Below, piece after piece: positions 11,394 through 22,832 of a stretch of DNA of 64,000 nucleotides; position 1 is the stretch's first letter, and each line of letters opens with the position of its first letter. The notes beneath the pieces are model-generated. The model did not search any database. It had not been told where the DNA came from and was given only the letters and a program-made list of their open reading frames with translations. A program made the position numbers and the translations under genes. Origin of the DNA: Aphanomyces cochlioides (taxonomy: Eukaryota > Oomycota > Saprolegniomycetes > Saprolegniales > Verrucalvaceae). The stretch is from contig JAHQRK010000005.1 of the NCBI GenBank assembly GCA_019828595.1, positions 1,116,001 through 1,180,000 on the forward strand. Direction: 5' to 3'.

Positions 11394-13023
11394 TAGTTCT
11401 CAGTCAACTTGGTCAGCTCCATAGCCAGATTTACATCCCAAGAGATATAAAGGATTGACCTAGTGAGAATTTCAACATCCAACTTTCGCAACGTGGGACT
11501 TGCTTTTTTCACTTCCACCAAATCAATCCAGAGAGGCTTTTCCCTGTAAACGATCACGTTTGGCACTCGAGGATCTCCATGGACCAGGTCCAAGTTGTGG
11601 AGCTGCCACAACAACCGAAAGAGATTTGCGACATCGGATTGAGAAGTCGGTCGAGGTAGTGATATCCCAACAGGAGACAGCAACAATGCCGCGCCACCAG
11701 TTAGTTCAACGCAATTTCCCACAGCGAGAATCGTCAGACCTGTGTCCTGGGCTTTGATTAAGGCCTCCGCCTCTTGATAGAGAACACCAATGTTGCGTTC
11801 CTCCACAATTTTCAACGCAAAACCCTCTCCATCTTTTGTAACCTTGAAAACGCGACCATAAGCGCCACGGCCGAGATACGCATCACCGTCCACGCCAGCT
11901 CCCAATAAAGAGCAGGCATTCGTCAAAATTGCCACCCATGGAGACATATTGGCAGCAATTAATTTCTCAAACAAAGCTTTCGAGCCACCATCAACCCAAT
12001 TCGCTTTCTCAACTTTGAAAATAACGGTCTTGTAGCTTTTGATCAGCCAAAAGGAGCGGCGGTCAAATAAAATAGCGCATGATGACGCATCGGGGTTAAG
12101 ATTCTGCAGATAACGTGCAACTTGGCCAAACCCAGCACCTGAAATCTTGAGCTTGCTTTCAAAGAGAATGAGGCAGTCAAACAAATCTTTTTCTGCAACA
12201 CCAAATCGAAACGTAGGCGGACGATCCACTCCATCATTTGGTACGTTCTTGACACAAAACATCCCCGGGTGGGTCGCAAATCCATCCGGTTTGAGATATG
12301 TAGCAGTGTCCATATCTACTTGAGGCAACCACGGATATCTCTCACTGTTGACGAACGTCATGCCATACTTGGCTAGCGCCGAGTTGAAAAATGGAGTAAT
12401 AAAGGTGTCAAAAACATCTTCCTTCTCAATGGCATCGACATCCCGTTGTACAGTCTGGGGCCAAAAAGCTTCTTCGTCTGGTACTGGTGCAACATCAATT
12501 ATCAATCCTTTGTTCTTCAACCTCGTGAGCTCATCTTCACCCAATTTTCCATTGCTGCGGTCCCTTTGAGGCTTGTGTGGTAAATTGGCTTCAATAACGT
12601 CAACTTTGGTTCGAATTTCTCGAATTTCTCGCATTCCACTAAGGACAGCATGTTCAAATTCCAAAGACGGAGCATTGAATGTACGAGCAGTGGCTGCACC
12701 TTCTGGTACCACCACCAATACATAGATTTTTCCTTCTTCCGGTTGAAAATTCATTCCAAAGTGATAGTCGTTCTGGATTCGCAATAATTCATCCATCTTG
12801 ATGCACCCTGGAACCTTTCCGTCTTCGTCAAGCGTCGCAGCTTTCGCTTCATCCCTGCTCAACCCATTCCTTGCCAGGTAAAGTTCCAGTTCATCAGCAT
12901 CGCAAGTGATACTTTCTTCTTCTCCTTGATCTTGTCTTTTAGAATCCCGACGAGGTTACCAGCTTCAATCTCCACAGGGAAAGGTCTTCCCTCGCCAACC
13001 ACAACACACACCACAGTTGGCAT

Positions 13024-13423
13024 TTTCCGAAAATGGGCGTTCCCGAAGAAACCATTTTAACAATGAATAAACTTGTATTGTCTTTTCGGGCAAAAACTCG
13101 AATTTTATCCCGATTTCTTCATTTTTGGAATCGATAATTATCCGGTTATTTGTCAAATTAACCGGAATTCTGAGTTTATCCGGACATAATTATGCTAAAA
13201 TCCGGATAATAGGTGTAGTTCACACATCGGAATGCTAAATAATAGCTACTAAAGTGTGTTTAGTAGTGTTAAAATACACGACAAACACACATCAAAACAC
13301 ACACAAATCGATTTGTAAATTTGATTAAATCAACCGGCGATTCGAAATTTGAATCGAAAAGACAATACAAACGTATATATTAATCGTTCAAGGGAAACCT
13401 TCAACATATGATATTCATAAATT
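13024..13423. other. AT-rich spacer upstream of the Crinkler gene
   Basis: No gene seen. CCGG-centred motifs (TTATCCGGTTA, TTAACCGGAA, TTATCCGGAC, ATCCGGATAAT) cluster at 13136-13210, 110-190 bp upstream of the Crinkler start, and may be regulatory. Base composition switches here from host-like to viral. Confidence 0.4.
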
Positions 13424-13440
13424 AATTTCAATTTAAAGAT
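13424..13440 (+). promoter_or_regulatory. Upstream 17-20 bp motif, copy 1
   Basis: AATTTCAATTTAAAGAT lies directly before the ATG at 13444. Near-identical copies precede the polymerase gene (13794-13814), the gene at 23940 (23867-23886) and a small gene at 27221 (27149-27169). Probably a gene-start regulatory motif of element A. Confidence 0.5.
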
Positions 13441-13443
13441 AAG

Positions 13444-13786
13444 ATGAACATATATATATGTGTATATAATGACAGTATTTAAAATTAATAAGGAAGTCGA
13501 TAAGAATAAAGTTAAAATATAAATAAATAAAAAAGATGAAACACCAATAAAGTTAAATCAAATTAAGAAATATGGACTGTGATTAATTCATAGATATAAT
13601 ATTAAAACTGACAAGAATATATATATTAGAGCGTTTTCAAATTTTGGATTTGTTACTTTAAAATCATTAGACTCCTATATCAATGAAATGTCTGAATTTG
13701 AAGGTGACTATTTGGAAGACAAAGTTCAAGAAAATACAAAATTTTGTGAATTTTACGAAGTGCAATATGTATTGCTTACAAAATAA
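13444..13786 (+). pseudogene. Unrecognised element A gene, broken
   Basis: An ATG follows the repeated upstream motif. The first dozen codons and the rest are in different frames, and the second frame holds two in-frame stops before ending at 13784-13786. The longest readable part includes 'FSNFGFVTLKSLDSYINEM'. It lies immediately upstream of the DNA polymerase and in the same direction, so a replication-related role is possible. No domain was recognised. Confidence 0.4.
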
Positions 13787-13793
13787 TTAATTT

Positions 13794-13814
13794 GAATTTC
13801 AATTTAAAGATAAG
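13794..13814 (+). promoter_or_regulatory. Upstream motif, copy 2 (before polymerase)
   Basis: GAATTTCAATTTAAAGATAAG ends 22 bp before the polymerase ATG and matches the copies at 13424, 23867 and 27149. Confidence 0.5.
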
Positions 13815-13836
13815 TTAGTATAACTAATATAAAATA

Positions 13837-15071
13837 ATGTTTCCAAATTTTATTACTTGGTATAAAAAGAAAGATAATACATTTAATACATATAATTATG
13901 AAACGAAAGAATATAAAATAGTATCGAAACATAAAACTAATATAAATTCATTTGAAGTAATGAAAGGATATGAAGCGAACAATGAAGGATTAAAGAAATT
14001 TGCAGAGGATATTATCACGTCGAGAAATGAGATTCAAAGTTCAATTATATTGAAGAAACCATTCGATTATTTTGATAATAGTTTTAAACTAACGGATGGT
14101 AATACCTTTTATAGAACTCATTCGAGTAGCATTACAAGATTTATGAAAATATTTATATCGCAATGTTACAAGGATTTTGAGAATATAGAATTATATGAAG
14201 AAGTATATTATGATAAATGTAATAATGGAGGATTAATATATCATCAAGAAGGTATATACGATACAGTAACTACTTATGATAAAAAAATGTTTTACCCAAG
14301 TGTAATGGGAAGTGAATATTTCGAATTTCCAGCTTCAAAAGGTAAAATATGTAATATTTTCAAAATACCAAAATGTGGATTTAGTTATGGAAATTATCAC
14401 GTCGAAGTTAAATCAAATGATGAAAGATTCAATAAAATATTTTCATTCAGTAAAGATAATTATTATACACACTTCAGCTTAAATTTCATTATGAATATAT
14501 ACAACACGCACCATAATGGGAACATTGTATTAACCTTGTTAAGTAATAAATTTTTAAAATATAAAGATAAGACAAACATTATTAAATCATCAATAGTATT
14601 TAGTCAATGGTACAAAATATTGAAAAACCTTAGAACTGAGTTTCCAAAAAATAAAATTCTGAAACGAATGGCATCTTCAGCATGGGGTGAATTACAAGCT
14701 AAGAATACTATTATTAAAACGGAAGATGAGATAGTAAATATTGATTACGGAAAAAAATTAGATGTTGAAAAAACTAAATTTTACTTGAAAAAATACGAAA
14801 TGAAGGGTGACGATAGAGAGCTATATTGCCTTATAGATTTGACAAAGCCAATTTATAAATTCCAATTAAGATTAAAACCATTTTTGACTTCATATGCTCG
14901 GAAAATAATGGCAATAATTGCATTAAAAAATATTGATACGTTATTCGTATACAAACTGACAGCATTACTTATGATATCCCTTTAGAAATCAATGAATTTA
15001 ATTTTATCAAAGAAAAGGATAAATCAGCTATTAAAGCTGAAGTTAAAGGCAATAGTTTACTTAAGCTTTAG
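13837..15071 (+). pseudogene. B-family DNA polymerase of element A, frameshifted
   Basis: The 382-residue frame has motif A as 'YDKKMFYPSVMGS' (about residue 145), motif B as 'KRMASSAWGEL' (about residue 276) and the start of the C-terminal palm/thumb. A single-base slip near 14950 moves the motif C equivalent (DSITYD) to another frame that ends at 15069-15071. The N-terminal exonuclease domain is not visible, so this is either a truncated gene or a short polymerase type. It would replicate the element's DNA, probably with a protein primer as in other polintons. It is very unlike the polymerase of element B. Its 3' end overlaps the convergent integrase by 15 bp. Confidence 0.75.
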
Positions 15072-16059
15072 CCTCTTATTACTATATTCGAACTCATCAT
15101 TTAATTGTTTCAATCCATTCTTTATTAAATTGCTTTTAGGTTTCCAAGTACTTCTATCTTTTTTGTAATTCTTCCACCCATATCAAGTAGTAGGTGATTC
15201 GATTTTCGTTTTTTTGTCTAAAATTTTCTTAACAATATATTTAGCATTATTTGCTGCTTTCAGCTCAGATTCAGCATAACTGACATGCATTTTACCATCT
15301 AATAAGTATCTTACATTATTAGGATAATAGAGTATGTGTTTAATCTTTCGTGGGTCATATATGTTAAATCTATAATCCCCAACTCTAAACCGTTCAGTTA
15401 GTTGTTTATATCCTAAAGCTGATAAAGGTACCTCAGATCTGTAATATACTACGTCTCCAACTTTAAATTTAGAATCTGTTTGAACATCAGGGAATTTATA
15501 ATTAAATGGATCCTCATCGGGTTTGATTTTACGTTCTTTGTTTAATTCTTTTCTGACAAAACCTAATATATCAGTCCATTCTCTGTATACTTCACCTGTT
15601 TCTAACTCCACTTTATTCATATATCCATTAAACATTTTACCTTATTCATAATTTAGTCTTTCAACGTTAGCCTGATGTCTATAAGGTTCACCAAATCTAT
15701 GAAAAATGTTATGATCATACAAATATTTATGAAATACATCTTTAAATTCTGTTCCATTATCTGTTCTAATCGAAGCCTGTGGTTGTGGTAATATTCCACG
15801 TTTAAATATTTTTTTCATAGCGGCTAATACAGTAGAAGCATTTTTATCTTTTAGTGGTTCGAAATCTACATTATTACTCCAGATATCAACCATTGTTAAC
15901 AAATATAAATACTTTTGTCTTGTTTTAGGTAAATAAAGTATATCAGCCATATAGTTATATCCTTTTTGAGGAAATGTATTTTGCTTTACAGAATCAATTT
16001 AGATTTACATTTTTTGTATAAGTTTCACCGATATTTAATTTTTTTAATAATTTATTCAT
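15057..16059 (-). pseudogene. rve-type integrase with chromodomain, element A
   Basis: A possible ATG lies at 16059, but about 60 codons look degenerate before the core frame 15950-15642. That core carries the catalytic residues in 'TMVDIWSNN', 'IRTDNGTEFK' and 'QANVERLN'. A stop splits it from the frame 15635-15183, which holds the SH3-like linker. A C-terminal chromodomain-like segment (readable as WKNYKKDRSTWKPKSNL) lies beyond a further slip and runs to a stop at 15057-15059. The order core, linker, chromodomain matches the element B integrase and polintons in general. The enzyme inserts element DNA and makes the short TSD. Several lesions mean it is inactive. Confidence 0.78.
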
Positions 16060-16088
16060 GATAATATACAAAATAAAATTTAATAATT

Positions 16089-16553
16089 ATGAATGATGAA
16101 AATGATTTTCACACGAAATATTTTAATTACATTGAATCATTAAAAAGTGCTAAACCTAACGATGCATTTGATTATTCATTAACATTGTATGATCCAAAAA
16201 GTAATTCTATGGATGAGGCACCAATTACGTTAAATTTTAATTCAAATAATTTTTCTGATGCATCAGTTGCAGAACTAATTCTAAATTATGACTATCATAA
16301 TATTCCTTATGATTTGATTGCAAGAACAGATAGATACAGACAGTATTTAAAGAATATAAGTATAAACAGAACTGCTTTTGAGAATACATTCAAGTTAGAT
16401 ATAGATTTATATGGTCATAATATAATAATATATAGGTATAGAAACAGTCTAAATTTTAATCAATACTTAAAAAATAGAAGAGAAGTTAAAACCTTATTAA
16501 ATAAAAAATTACCTAAAGATATCAATATCTTACAGTATCAAACACATTATTAG
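16089..16553 (+). CDS. Hypothetical protein, element A
   Basis: An intact 154-residue frame, rich in Asn, Tyr and Asp, with no recognised domain. It starts 29 bp from the divergent integrase start, the interval being AT-only and probably a shared promoter. It is one of the few undamaged frames of element A. No clear counterpart was seen in element B. Confidence 0.6.
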   Translation: MNDENDFHTKYFNYIESLKSAKPNDAFDYSLTLYDPKSNSMDEAPITLNFNSNNFSDASVAELILNYDYHNIPYDLIARTDRYRQYLKNISINRTAFENTFKLDIDLYGHNIIIYRYRNSLNFNQYLKNRREVKTLLNKKLPKDINILQYQTHY

Positions 16554-16610
16554 CGTTGAAAAAACAATCCAGCTTCTTTCATTAGTTGATTTCTACTTTT
16601 TTCGTATTTT

Positions 16611-16865
16611 TTAGTTATCACCGAGTTTATCAATCATTCTCTTATATAATGGTTCATCTGCTGATTTACAAACCAGATACAAATGTGTGAAAGTTCCATT
16701 GAATGCTACTGTCAATAAATTCATGAGATTGTTCGTCTTGCCACACCCACTGCTCCCAACTATAAGGGTTCGTGCAGGCACATCAAATTCATGTGTTTTT
16801 CCTTCATTTGGATTATAAAATTTAACTTTATATTTGTCTTCAATCTTTGCATAATGATTCTGCAT
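16611..16865 (-). pseudogene. FtsK/HerA-type packaging ATPase, truncated
   Basis: An 84-residue remnant with Walker A 'VGSSGCGKTNNLMNLL'. It aligns with the N-terminus of the element B ATPase (52050) through 'YKRMIDKLG' and then stops. Walker B and the C-terminal half are absent from the 50 bp before the next gene, so they are deleted rather than just shifted. The enzyme would pump DNA into capsids. Confidence 0.75.
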
Positions 16866-16923
16866 TATTGTAACACAAATTATATATATTATATTATATA
16901 TATTTAAAAAATATAAAATTAAA

Positions 16924-19900
16924 ATGTCAATATATAATCAACCACCTCCTGATGGAAAACCATGGCCTAAATTTGACAGTATTCAGTATATATCTTCGAC
17001 ATCAAATGTAACACTTGCTTATCTACAAGCGAATTATCTTCCTTTATCTGGAGGGACACTTATTGGAGGATTAAATGCTATAGATATAAATATGTCTGGA
17101 AATTTGATATCATCAGAAAATATTACATTAATTAATGCAGGTTCAGCATTAACATTAGCTGGAAGCTTAAATATACCAACATCAAGTTTATATATTAATG
17201 CTGTTCAATAACAGCATCATCAACTCAATTAAATTATTTATCTGGAGTATCAAGTGCTGGAACTGCTTTTGCTTCGTCAGCATTAGTATTAGATGTAAAT
17301 AAAGATATAAGTGGAATAAGAAATTTAACAGCAACTAATTTAACCGAAACTTTACAAACAGCATCTCAAACTAATATAACTTCAGTTGGTTCACTAACTG
17401 GTTTATCAATGGCAGGTAGTATTACAATGAATGGATATAATGTAAGTTTAGTTAATGCGTTTAGTGCTTCTGGTATATTAACATTAACAAATACAACTGC
17501 AGCAACGAATAATTCAAATGGAGCTATACAATTGTCTGGTGGATTAAGTATTAGCTATACAACAGATGCAAGTAGTTCTACTAATGGTGGAAGTATTTGT
17601 ACTGCTGGAGGAGTAGCTATTGCAAAACAATTATATGTTGCAACTAATTTAACTGTAGGTTCTACAATTTCAGCAGCATCATTATCTACTACTGGAATAA
17701 TAACATCTGAATCAACATTAACAGCTACAATTACTGATAGTGGTATTGCTACTACAGTTTATCCATTAATTGTATCACATTTAAGTTCTGGAACACCAAC
17801 TGCTAATTCATTTGGTATTGGTATGGTATTTAATGGACCTAATGCATCAGGTACTACTGTATCATATGGACGTATATATTCCACTTGTCAATTATCAACT
17901 GCAGGTGTTCATCAAGGTAGTTTAACATTATCTTCAGTAATCGGTGGATCATTTGTTGATGTAATGACTATTAGCTCTTTAACATCATCAACTAATAATT
18001 TAGTAAGTATTGCTGGCTCAACATCAGTGATAAGTTGTTATAAATAAGTAGGAACAAATATAAGTTTATCAAATGCTTCAGTTGCTCCTGTAATTAATAT
18101 TACTTGTACAAGTTCACAATTAGGAGTTATTAATTATATTAGTGATGGTACAAAATGGGAAACTGGAGTAAGAGGTTCTTCAAATGGTTCAGGAACAGCT
18201 ACTGGTAATTGTTTATATTGGTATAATGGTGGATTTAATATGAGTATTACACCAGCTAGAGTTATAAATTGGTATAATACTTCAGTATCAACTACATCAA
18301 CTTCTAATGCATTTCAAATAGCAGGAGGTTTATATATAGATAAAGCAATATTAAATAATAGTTTTTATAATTGTAATACTGCTAATAGTGGTGCTACAAG
18401 TCATTCAGTAAGTACTCAATCAATATGTTTAAATGACCAAGCAATTTATTTTAGAAATCAAAATGCAGGTGGTACTAATCATGGATTAATGTATTCTGGA
18501 AATGGTAATGCTAACTGGAATACTTCTAATGGTTTTGGTAATAGTTCTACATATAAAGTTGATGGACCAGTACTTTATGGAAATGGTGGTGTTATGATTG
18601 GTAATTTAAATAGTGCAGCAACTGAAACAATTTGTGCTACATTTGCTAGGACTACGACAAGTTTATTAGGAACCGTTAATATAAATTCTCCTCCAGTTGT
18701 TCCATCACGAGTAAATATTCAATCAAATGGAACACAGTTATCATTAGTTAATAATGCTAATGGTTATGTTTATATGTCATCTTTATCTGATGGTTCATTT
18801 AGTTTAACAACAAATAATCCATTAGGAACTCCAACATATTTACAATATTGGTTTGATTCAACTTGGTCTTCAGCTGGACAAAATACAGTACCAAGATTAA
18901 GTCTAAGTGGTAATTCCTGTCCAGTTTCTGTTGGTAATAACTTTCGTTTATATTCAGGTAATTATGCTGCAGACATACAGATATGTTTATTTAATCAAAA
19001 TAATTTATCACATTCATATGGTTTTGGAGCTAATAATTCTTGTATTCAATATCTTTCAGCTGGTGTTAATGGACTAGATTTTACTATAATTCATTTACTG
19101 GAGTAGGAACTCCTACTGCGTTAGGAACAAATATATTTAATATTCAAGGAAATGGTAATGTTGTTTGTAAATTAAAAATGTTTGCTGGTGCGGGAGTTCA
19201 TGCATTTGGTTTTGATACTACTGATTTATCTTCATATGGATGTGGTGTTCACCAACATTATGCAGGTGGCCAAGGTAGTGTATTTGCATATGATTATTCG
19301 GCTAGTACATATCGAGATATATGATTTAATAATAATAATTTATATATTAAAAGTAGAAATGGTTTTGTAGGTGTAGGTACAACAAATCCATCTTGTCCTT
19401 TACATGTATCTGGTACAGGAGCTCAAACAACAGCTTCTGCATTTGTGTGGTTATCGGGAGCAGGTACAGATACGGCTACAGGTTTTACTGGAAGGAATTT
19501 TTCAATTAGATGCTCATCAGGTATTATGTGTGATTCTGGTGAGATAGATGTATTAAGTGATGGGAGATCAAAAATAATATTAATATTTTAGATAATGATT
19601 TATGTGAAAAATTTATTACAAATATAAATCCAATCAGCTTTAAATACAAATCAATCAAAAATGATAAAACACATTTTGGGTTTAGTGCTCAAGAATTAGT
19701 TCAATATGGGTTTGATAGCTTAGTTGGATTTACCGTAGATGAAAATGATAATTTAGATGAATGCGAAATACCATGTGACGGAAAAGAAAATATTTTATTA
19801 GAAAAAAATTCAAGATTAGTAGTAAATTTATTAGATATGGTACCAATATTAACAAAATGTTTACAACAAAGTAATGAAAAAATAAAAGATTTGCAAGAGC

Positions 19901-19941
19901 AACTTAAATTAGTTAAACTCAAATTAAAGTTTCAGTTATAA
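16924..19941 (+). pseudogene. Fibre-like virion protein with S74 chaperone domain, element A
   Basis: A reading frame of about 1000 codons split by several slips and stops (pieces at 16924-17211, 17409-18047, 18240-19106, 19182-19370 and on to 19941). The body is Ser/Thr/Asn/Gly-rich and built of repeats such as 'SSSTNGG..CTAGGVAIAKQLYV', as in trimeric tail fibres. The C-terminus holds a Peptidase S74 intramolecular chaperone: 'EIDVLSDGRSK', then 'HFGFSAQELVQYGFDSLVGF', then a coiled coil. In phages this domain trimerises the fibre and cleaves itself off. The element B homologue is at 49687-51986. It overlaps the convergent protease at its 3' end. Confidence 0.8.
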
Positions 19942-20287
19942 ATATGAAAATGCTTTAAATTTTTGTTATGTAAAAATTCAATCACGTACAAACCGCAGTG
20001 CGCAGATTTTAAATCTTGAATCTGACGAGTATTGTAATATATGTTATTTAGATTGTCTGTTAATATTCTCTTTGCTTTACCAACAATTAATCCCATCCAG
20101 TGCCCGTTAAGGTTTTTTTATTAGGTGATAATAGTAATATATAATTATCTATATCTAATTTTTTAAATTATATATACTTCCAATGTAATTGATTTTAAAT
20201 TTTTTTAAATTTTTTTGCTAAAAACAAGAGGTCATCTGAAGATGACGAACCATTATTTAATATTTTATTTATTTTAATATTATCCAT
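19932..20287 (-). pseudogene. Adenovirus-type cysteine protease, element A (hidden by frameshifts)
   Basis: No long open frame exists here, but in pieces the minus strand reads a start at 20287, then 'DIDNYILLLSP', then 'LNGHWMGLIVGKA' (catalytic His) and 'QIQDLKSAHCGLYVIEFL' (Gln and catalytic Cys in the CG-x-Y/W context). It ends at 19932-19934. The element B protease (47431-47814) has the same order and spacing (ILLQSPDGGTGHW, then Q..REFCGIWC). In both elements the protease lies head-to-head with the capsid gene. It would mature virion proteins. At least two slips disrupt it. Confidence 0.72.
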
Positions 20288-20318
20288 CGTATAATATAAT
20301 ATATATAATTTATAAAAA
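20288..20318. promoter_or_regulatory. Bidirectional AT promoter between protease and capsid genes
   Basis: A 31-bp interval containing ATAATATAATATATATAATT separates the two divergent ATGs. Similar TATATATA blocks sit 5-25 bp before most virion genes of both elements. Confidence 0.55.
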
Positions 20319-21046
20319 ATGAGTTTTAATATTGCAGATCGATATCAAGTTGATCAAACAATTGCTGGTCAAAATCAAGAAGAATGGAAATGACAAAAAT
20401 TATTCATATGTAGTAGATCAACAAAACGGTAATTATTCTAATCAAGTAAGTTGGGATTTAACAAGTGTCGTTAGTCAAAATGCATGGATGGCATTACAAG
20501 AAGCTTATGTTTTAGTGCCTTTTAGTAGTACAATCGCTTTAGGTACAGCTGTTGTTACTGCACCAACTAAGTGGTCACCAAATCAAGTTAGTTTAAAAAA
20601 TAACTTTATTAATTTTGTAGATAGTATTCAAGTATTTGTCAACGGCTCTCAAATGGTAGATCAAACGTCGTTTTCAAATATGCCATTAAATGTAATGGAT
20701 TTACTTTCAATGTCTCAAGACGATTTAAAAATGGAAGGCTCAGCTTTAAATATTTCACCAGAGACAACAACATCAATTCACTATTCTGGAGCAAATGCTA
20801 CGGTTAACGGCGATGGTTATACTAACAATCAATTTTATCATCTGCTAATAATACTGGCTTAACTGGTTTAGATTATTCGACTATGAACAATGGGTTAGCT
20901 CAACGTAACTTAAATACGTGTACTTGGCCTCAAGCAAGTGGAACAGCTGTAAATGGATGGCCCCAAGCTTTAGGTACTACAACAAATAATTTTACTCAAA
21001 TATTACAACCATATTTCTCAGGAGCTAATACACCTCTTTTCACTTA

Positions 21047-22832
21047 ATTTAGACCTTTTCGCATTATCATTCGTCACAACCCCAAAGTAATTCAAAGAAC
21101 ATCCACTATATTTCACCTATCATTCATTATATTTCATGGCAGGTCAAAACTAGACCATTATAATTCGTCCAAAATGCAGTCAATTTCATCCAACGAACAT
21201 TTAAACTCATTTTCTCCCACTATATTTCACCTACTGTGCAGTATATTTCGAGCGAAATGCATCCACGTCACGCAAATGCAAAACATCATAAGATCAAGTG
21301 CCAACTTCCATGTTGTCCATGTTCTCGACACGGGCGTAAAACGGCTCGAGTCTCCCCGTGAAGACATGCAGACGGTTAGGTTCAATTCCTAAGGCATAGT
21401 TCAGAGAAGACAGCATTAAAATCATACGAACCATTAATTGCTTCATCGGCAATATATTCCAGATACGCAATACGAAACTCGTCGCGTGGCTGGCCATCTG
21501 GCCATCAGGCGGTGGTCCCATGAAGGCTACACGACGCTCGCGGAGCATAGCCTTAATACGACTCTTCAGGGACGACCACATGTTCTCAATTGGGTTTAAC
21601 ATGGGCGAATATGGACCGAGTTTGAGGAAACATGCTTCTTCAAACTCAGCTTCAGAGAATACACCAGATACTCTACAATATATCAAGCATTTCTACATAG
21701 ATCAAGTACCTCGAATGACATGGTGCGTTGTCGGCGATGACAACGATATCAGACAAGCCACCAAAATGGTCTTTTGCAGCACGGAGAATTTTTCGCAACC
21801 AGTCATTCGCATCGGCCGACTTGAACGCACCTCTCTTCTTCGTGCAAAAGACAAAGTTCGTTGACGAAATGGCACCAATGATGTGCAAATTTTTGCCCTT
21901 CTGGGCACCGCCGCGGACGAACCTTGCACGAGTATTTCTCTTCGATCGGCCCTTCGTGCGACAAGAAAACAAATTGAAGTTGGTTTCGTCCAGCCAAATT
22001 GGTATCTTGCCTTGGCGTTGGTATACCAGTAATTCTTGGACATATTCCAGTCGTTTTTGTTTGAAGATGGGATCATTCATCTGCAGAGGCTCATAATGAA
22101 GATCTTTGAACGTGAAAACACGTTCGTCCAAGGCACGATGAACAGTTGTTTCAGAAACAACAATGCCCAAGTCGCGTTCGACTTTAGCTTTGATCACTGT
22201 GAGAGTCATTTGGCAATCGAATTCAACCCAGGCCTCCATTTTGTCCACGTCTTCAGGAGACAATTTTCTGGACTTGTATCCTCCTAGGTGATATGAGCAA
22301 TGATTGGGAATCTATATACCTCTTTGTTTGGGTGTGAGTGAATCAAGCAAAAGCCATCCTTTTGCAGTGGACAAATTGATTCCATTCGCCCGCGCAACAG
22401 ATTTCCAGTCCTGGCCGGCGTCATGTGCCGCTACAACACGCTTTTTAGCAGACAGTCGAATTCGCTTGTATGGTCCGCGTCGACTTGGCTGTCGTCATGT
22501 GAGTTATCTCCTCATTTCTCTTCGACTCACCGGCGTCATGGGATGCTGCTCGATCTCTTCCATTCTTGGTTTGAATGATTATGTGAAAAGCGCACCAAAC
22601 TCTTGTGTGAGAGCCAGTTGAGAAATGATGAAATATACTGCACAGTAGGTGAAATATATTGGGAGAAAATGAGTTTAAATGTTCGTTGGATGAAATTGAC
22701 TGCATTTTGGACGAATTATAATGGTCTAGTTTTGACCTGCCATGAAATATAATGAATGATAGGTGAAATATAGTGGATGTTCTTTGAATTACTTTGGGGT
22801 TGTGACGAATGATAATGCGAAAAGGTCTAAAT
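21047..22832 (-). mobile_element. Tc1/mariner-superfamily transposon with 203-bp TIRs
   Basis: Inverted repeats 21047-21249 and 22630-22832 are near-identical and begin ATTTAGACCTTTTCGCATTA. The element is flanked by TA (21045-21046 and 22833-22834); the flanks also read as TTAA on both sides, so a 4-bp duplication cannot be excluded. The TIRs contain dispersed ATATTTC repeats (ACTATATTTCACC, ATTATATTTCATGG, AGTATATTTCG). It carries a DD-E transposase on the minus strand and interrupts the element A capsid gene. Confidence 0.88.
21294..22498 (-). pseudogene. DDE transposase (Tc1-like), frameshifted
   Basis: An N-terminal helix-turn-helix ('AKKRVVAAHDAGQDWKSVAR') is read upstream of 22304, followed by a stop and slip. 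The main frame (22263-21673) contains the second HTH ('IVVSETTVHRAL') and catalytic Asp residues in 'WLDETNFN' and 'VIADNAPCH'. After a slip near 21680, the frame 21686-21294 gives the catalytic Glu in 'GPYSPMLNPIENMWSSLK'. This is a Tc1/IS630 DDE_3 enzyme, different in signature from the two mariner transposases in the window. Confidence 0.82.

Larger units (their letters stand above)
9601..13023 (-). pseudogene. Crinkler (CRN)-type effector gene with kinase-like domain, interrupted by mariner
   Basis: The N-terminal header starts at 13023 and includes an LYLAR motif (about 12869-12883), equivalent to the LxLFLAK signature, and a VLVVVPEG motif typical of the end of the CRN header. A single-base slip near 12,900 separates the first 50 codons from the main 503-residue frame (12862-11351). 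The C-terminal half is a protein-kinase-like domain, with a glycine loop 'GRGAYGRVF', a 'FALKIV' lysine, a catalytic-loop 'LVHGDPRVPN' and a 'WIDLVE' metal-binding site. The mariner at 9673-11393 entered near the 3' end; the reading frame resumes on its far side for about two dozen codons, ending at a stop at 9601-9603. CRN proteins are host-cell-directed, often nuclear, effectors of oomycetes. The gene lies wholly inside element A, next to its left TIR. Confidence 0.82.
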
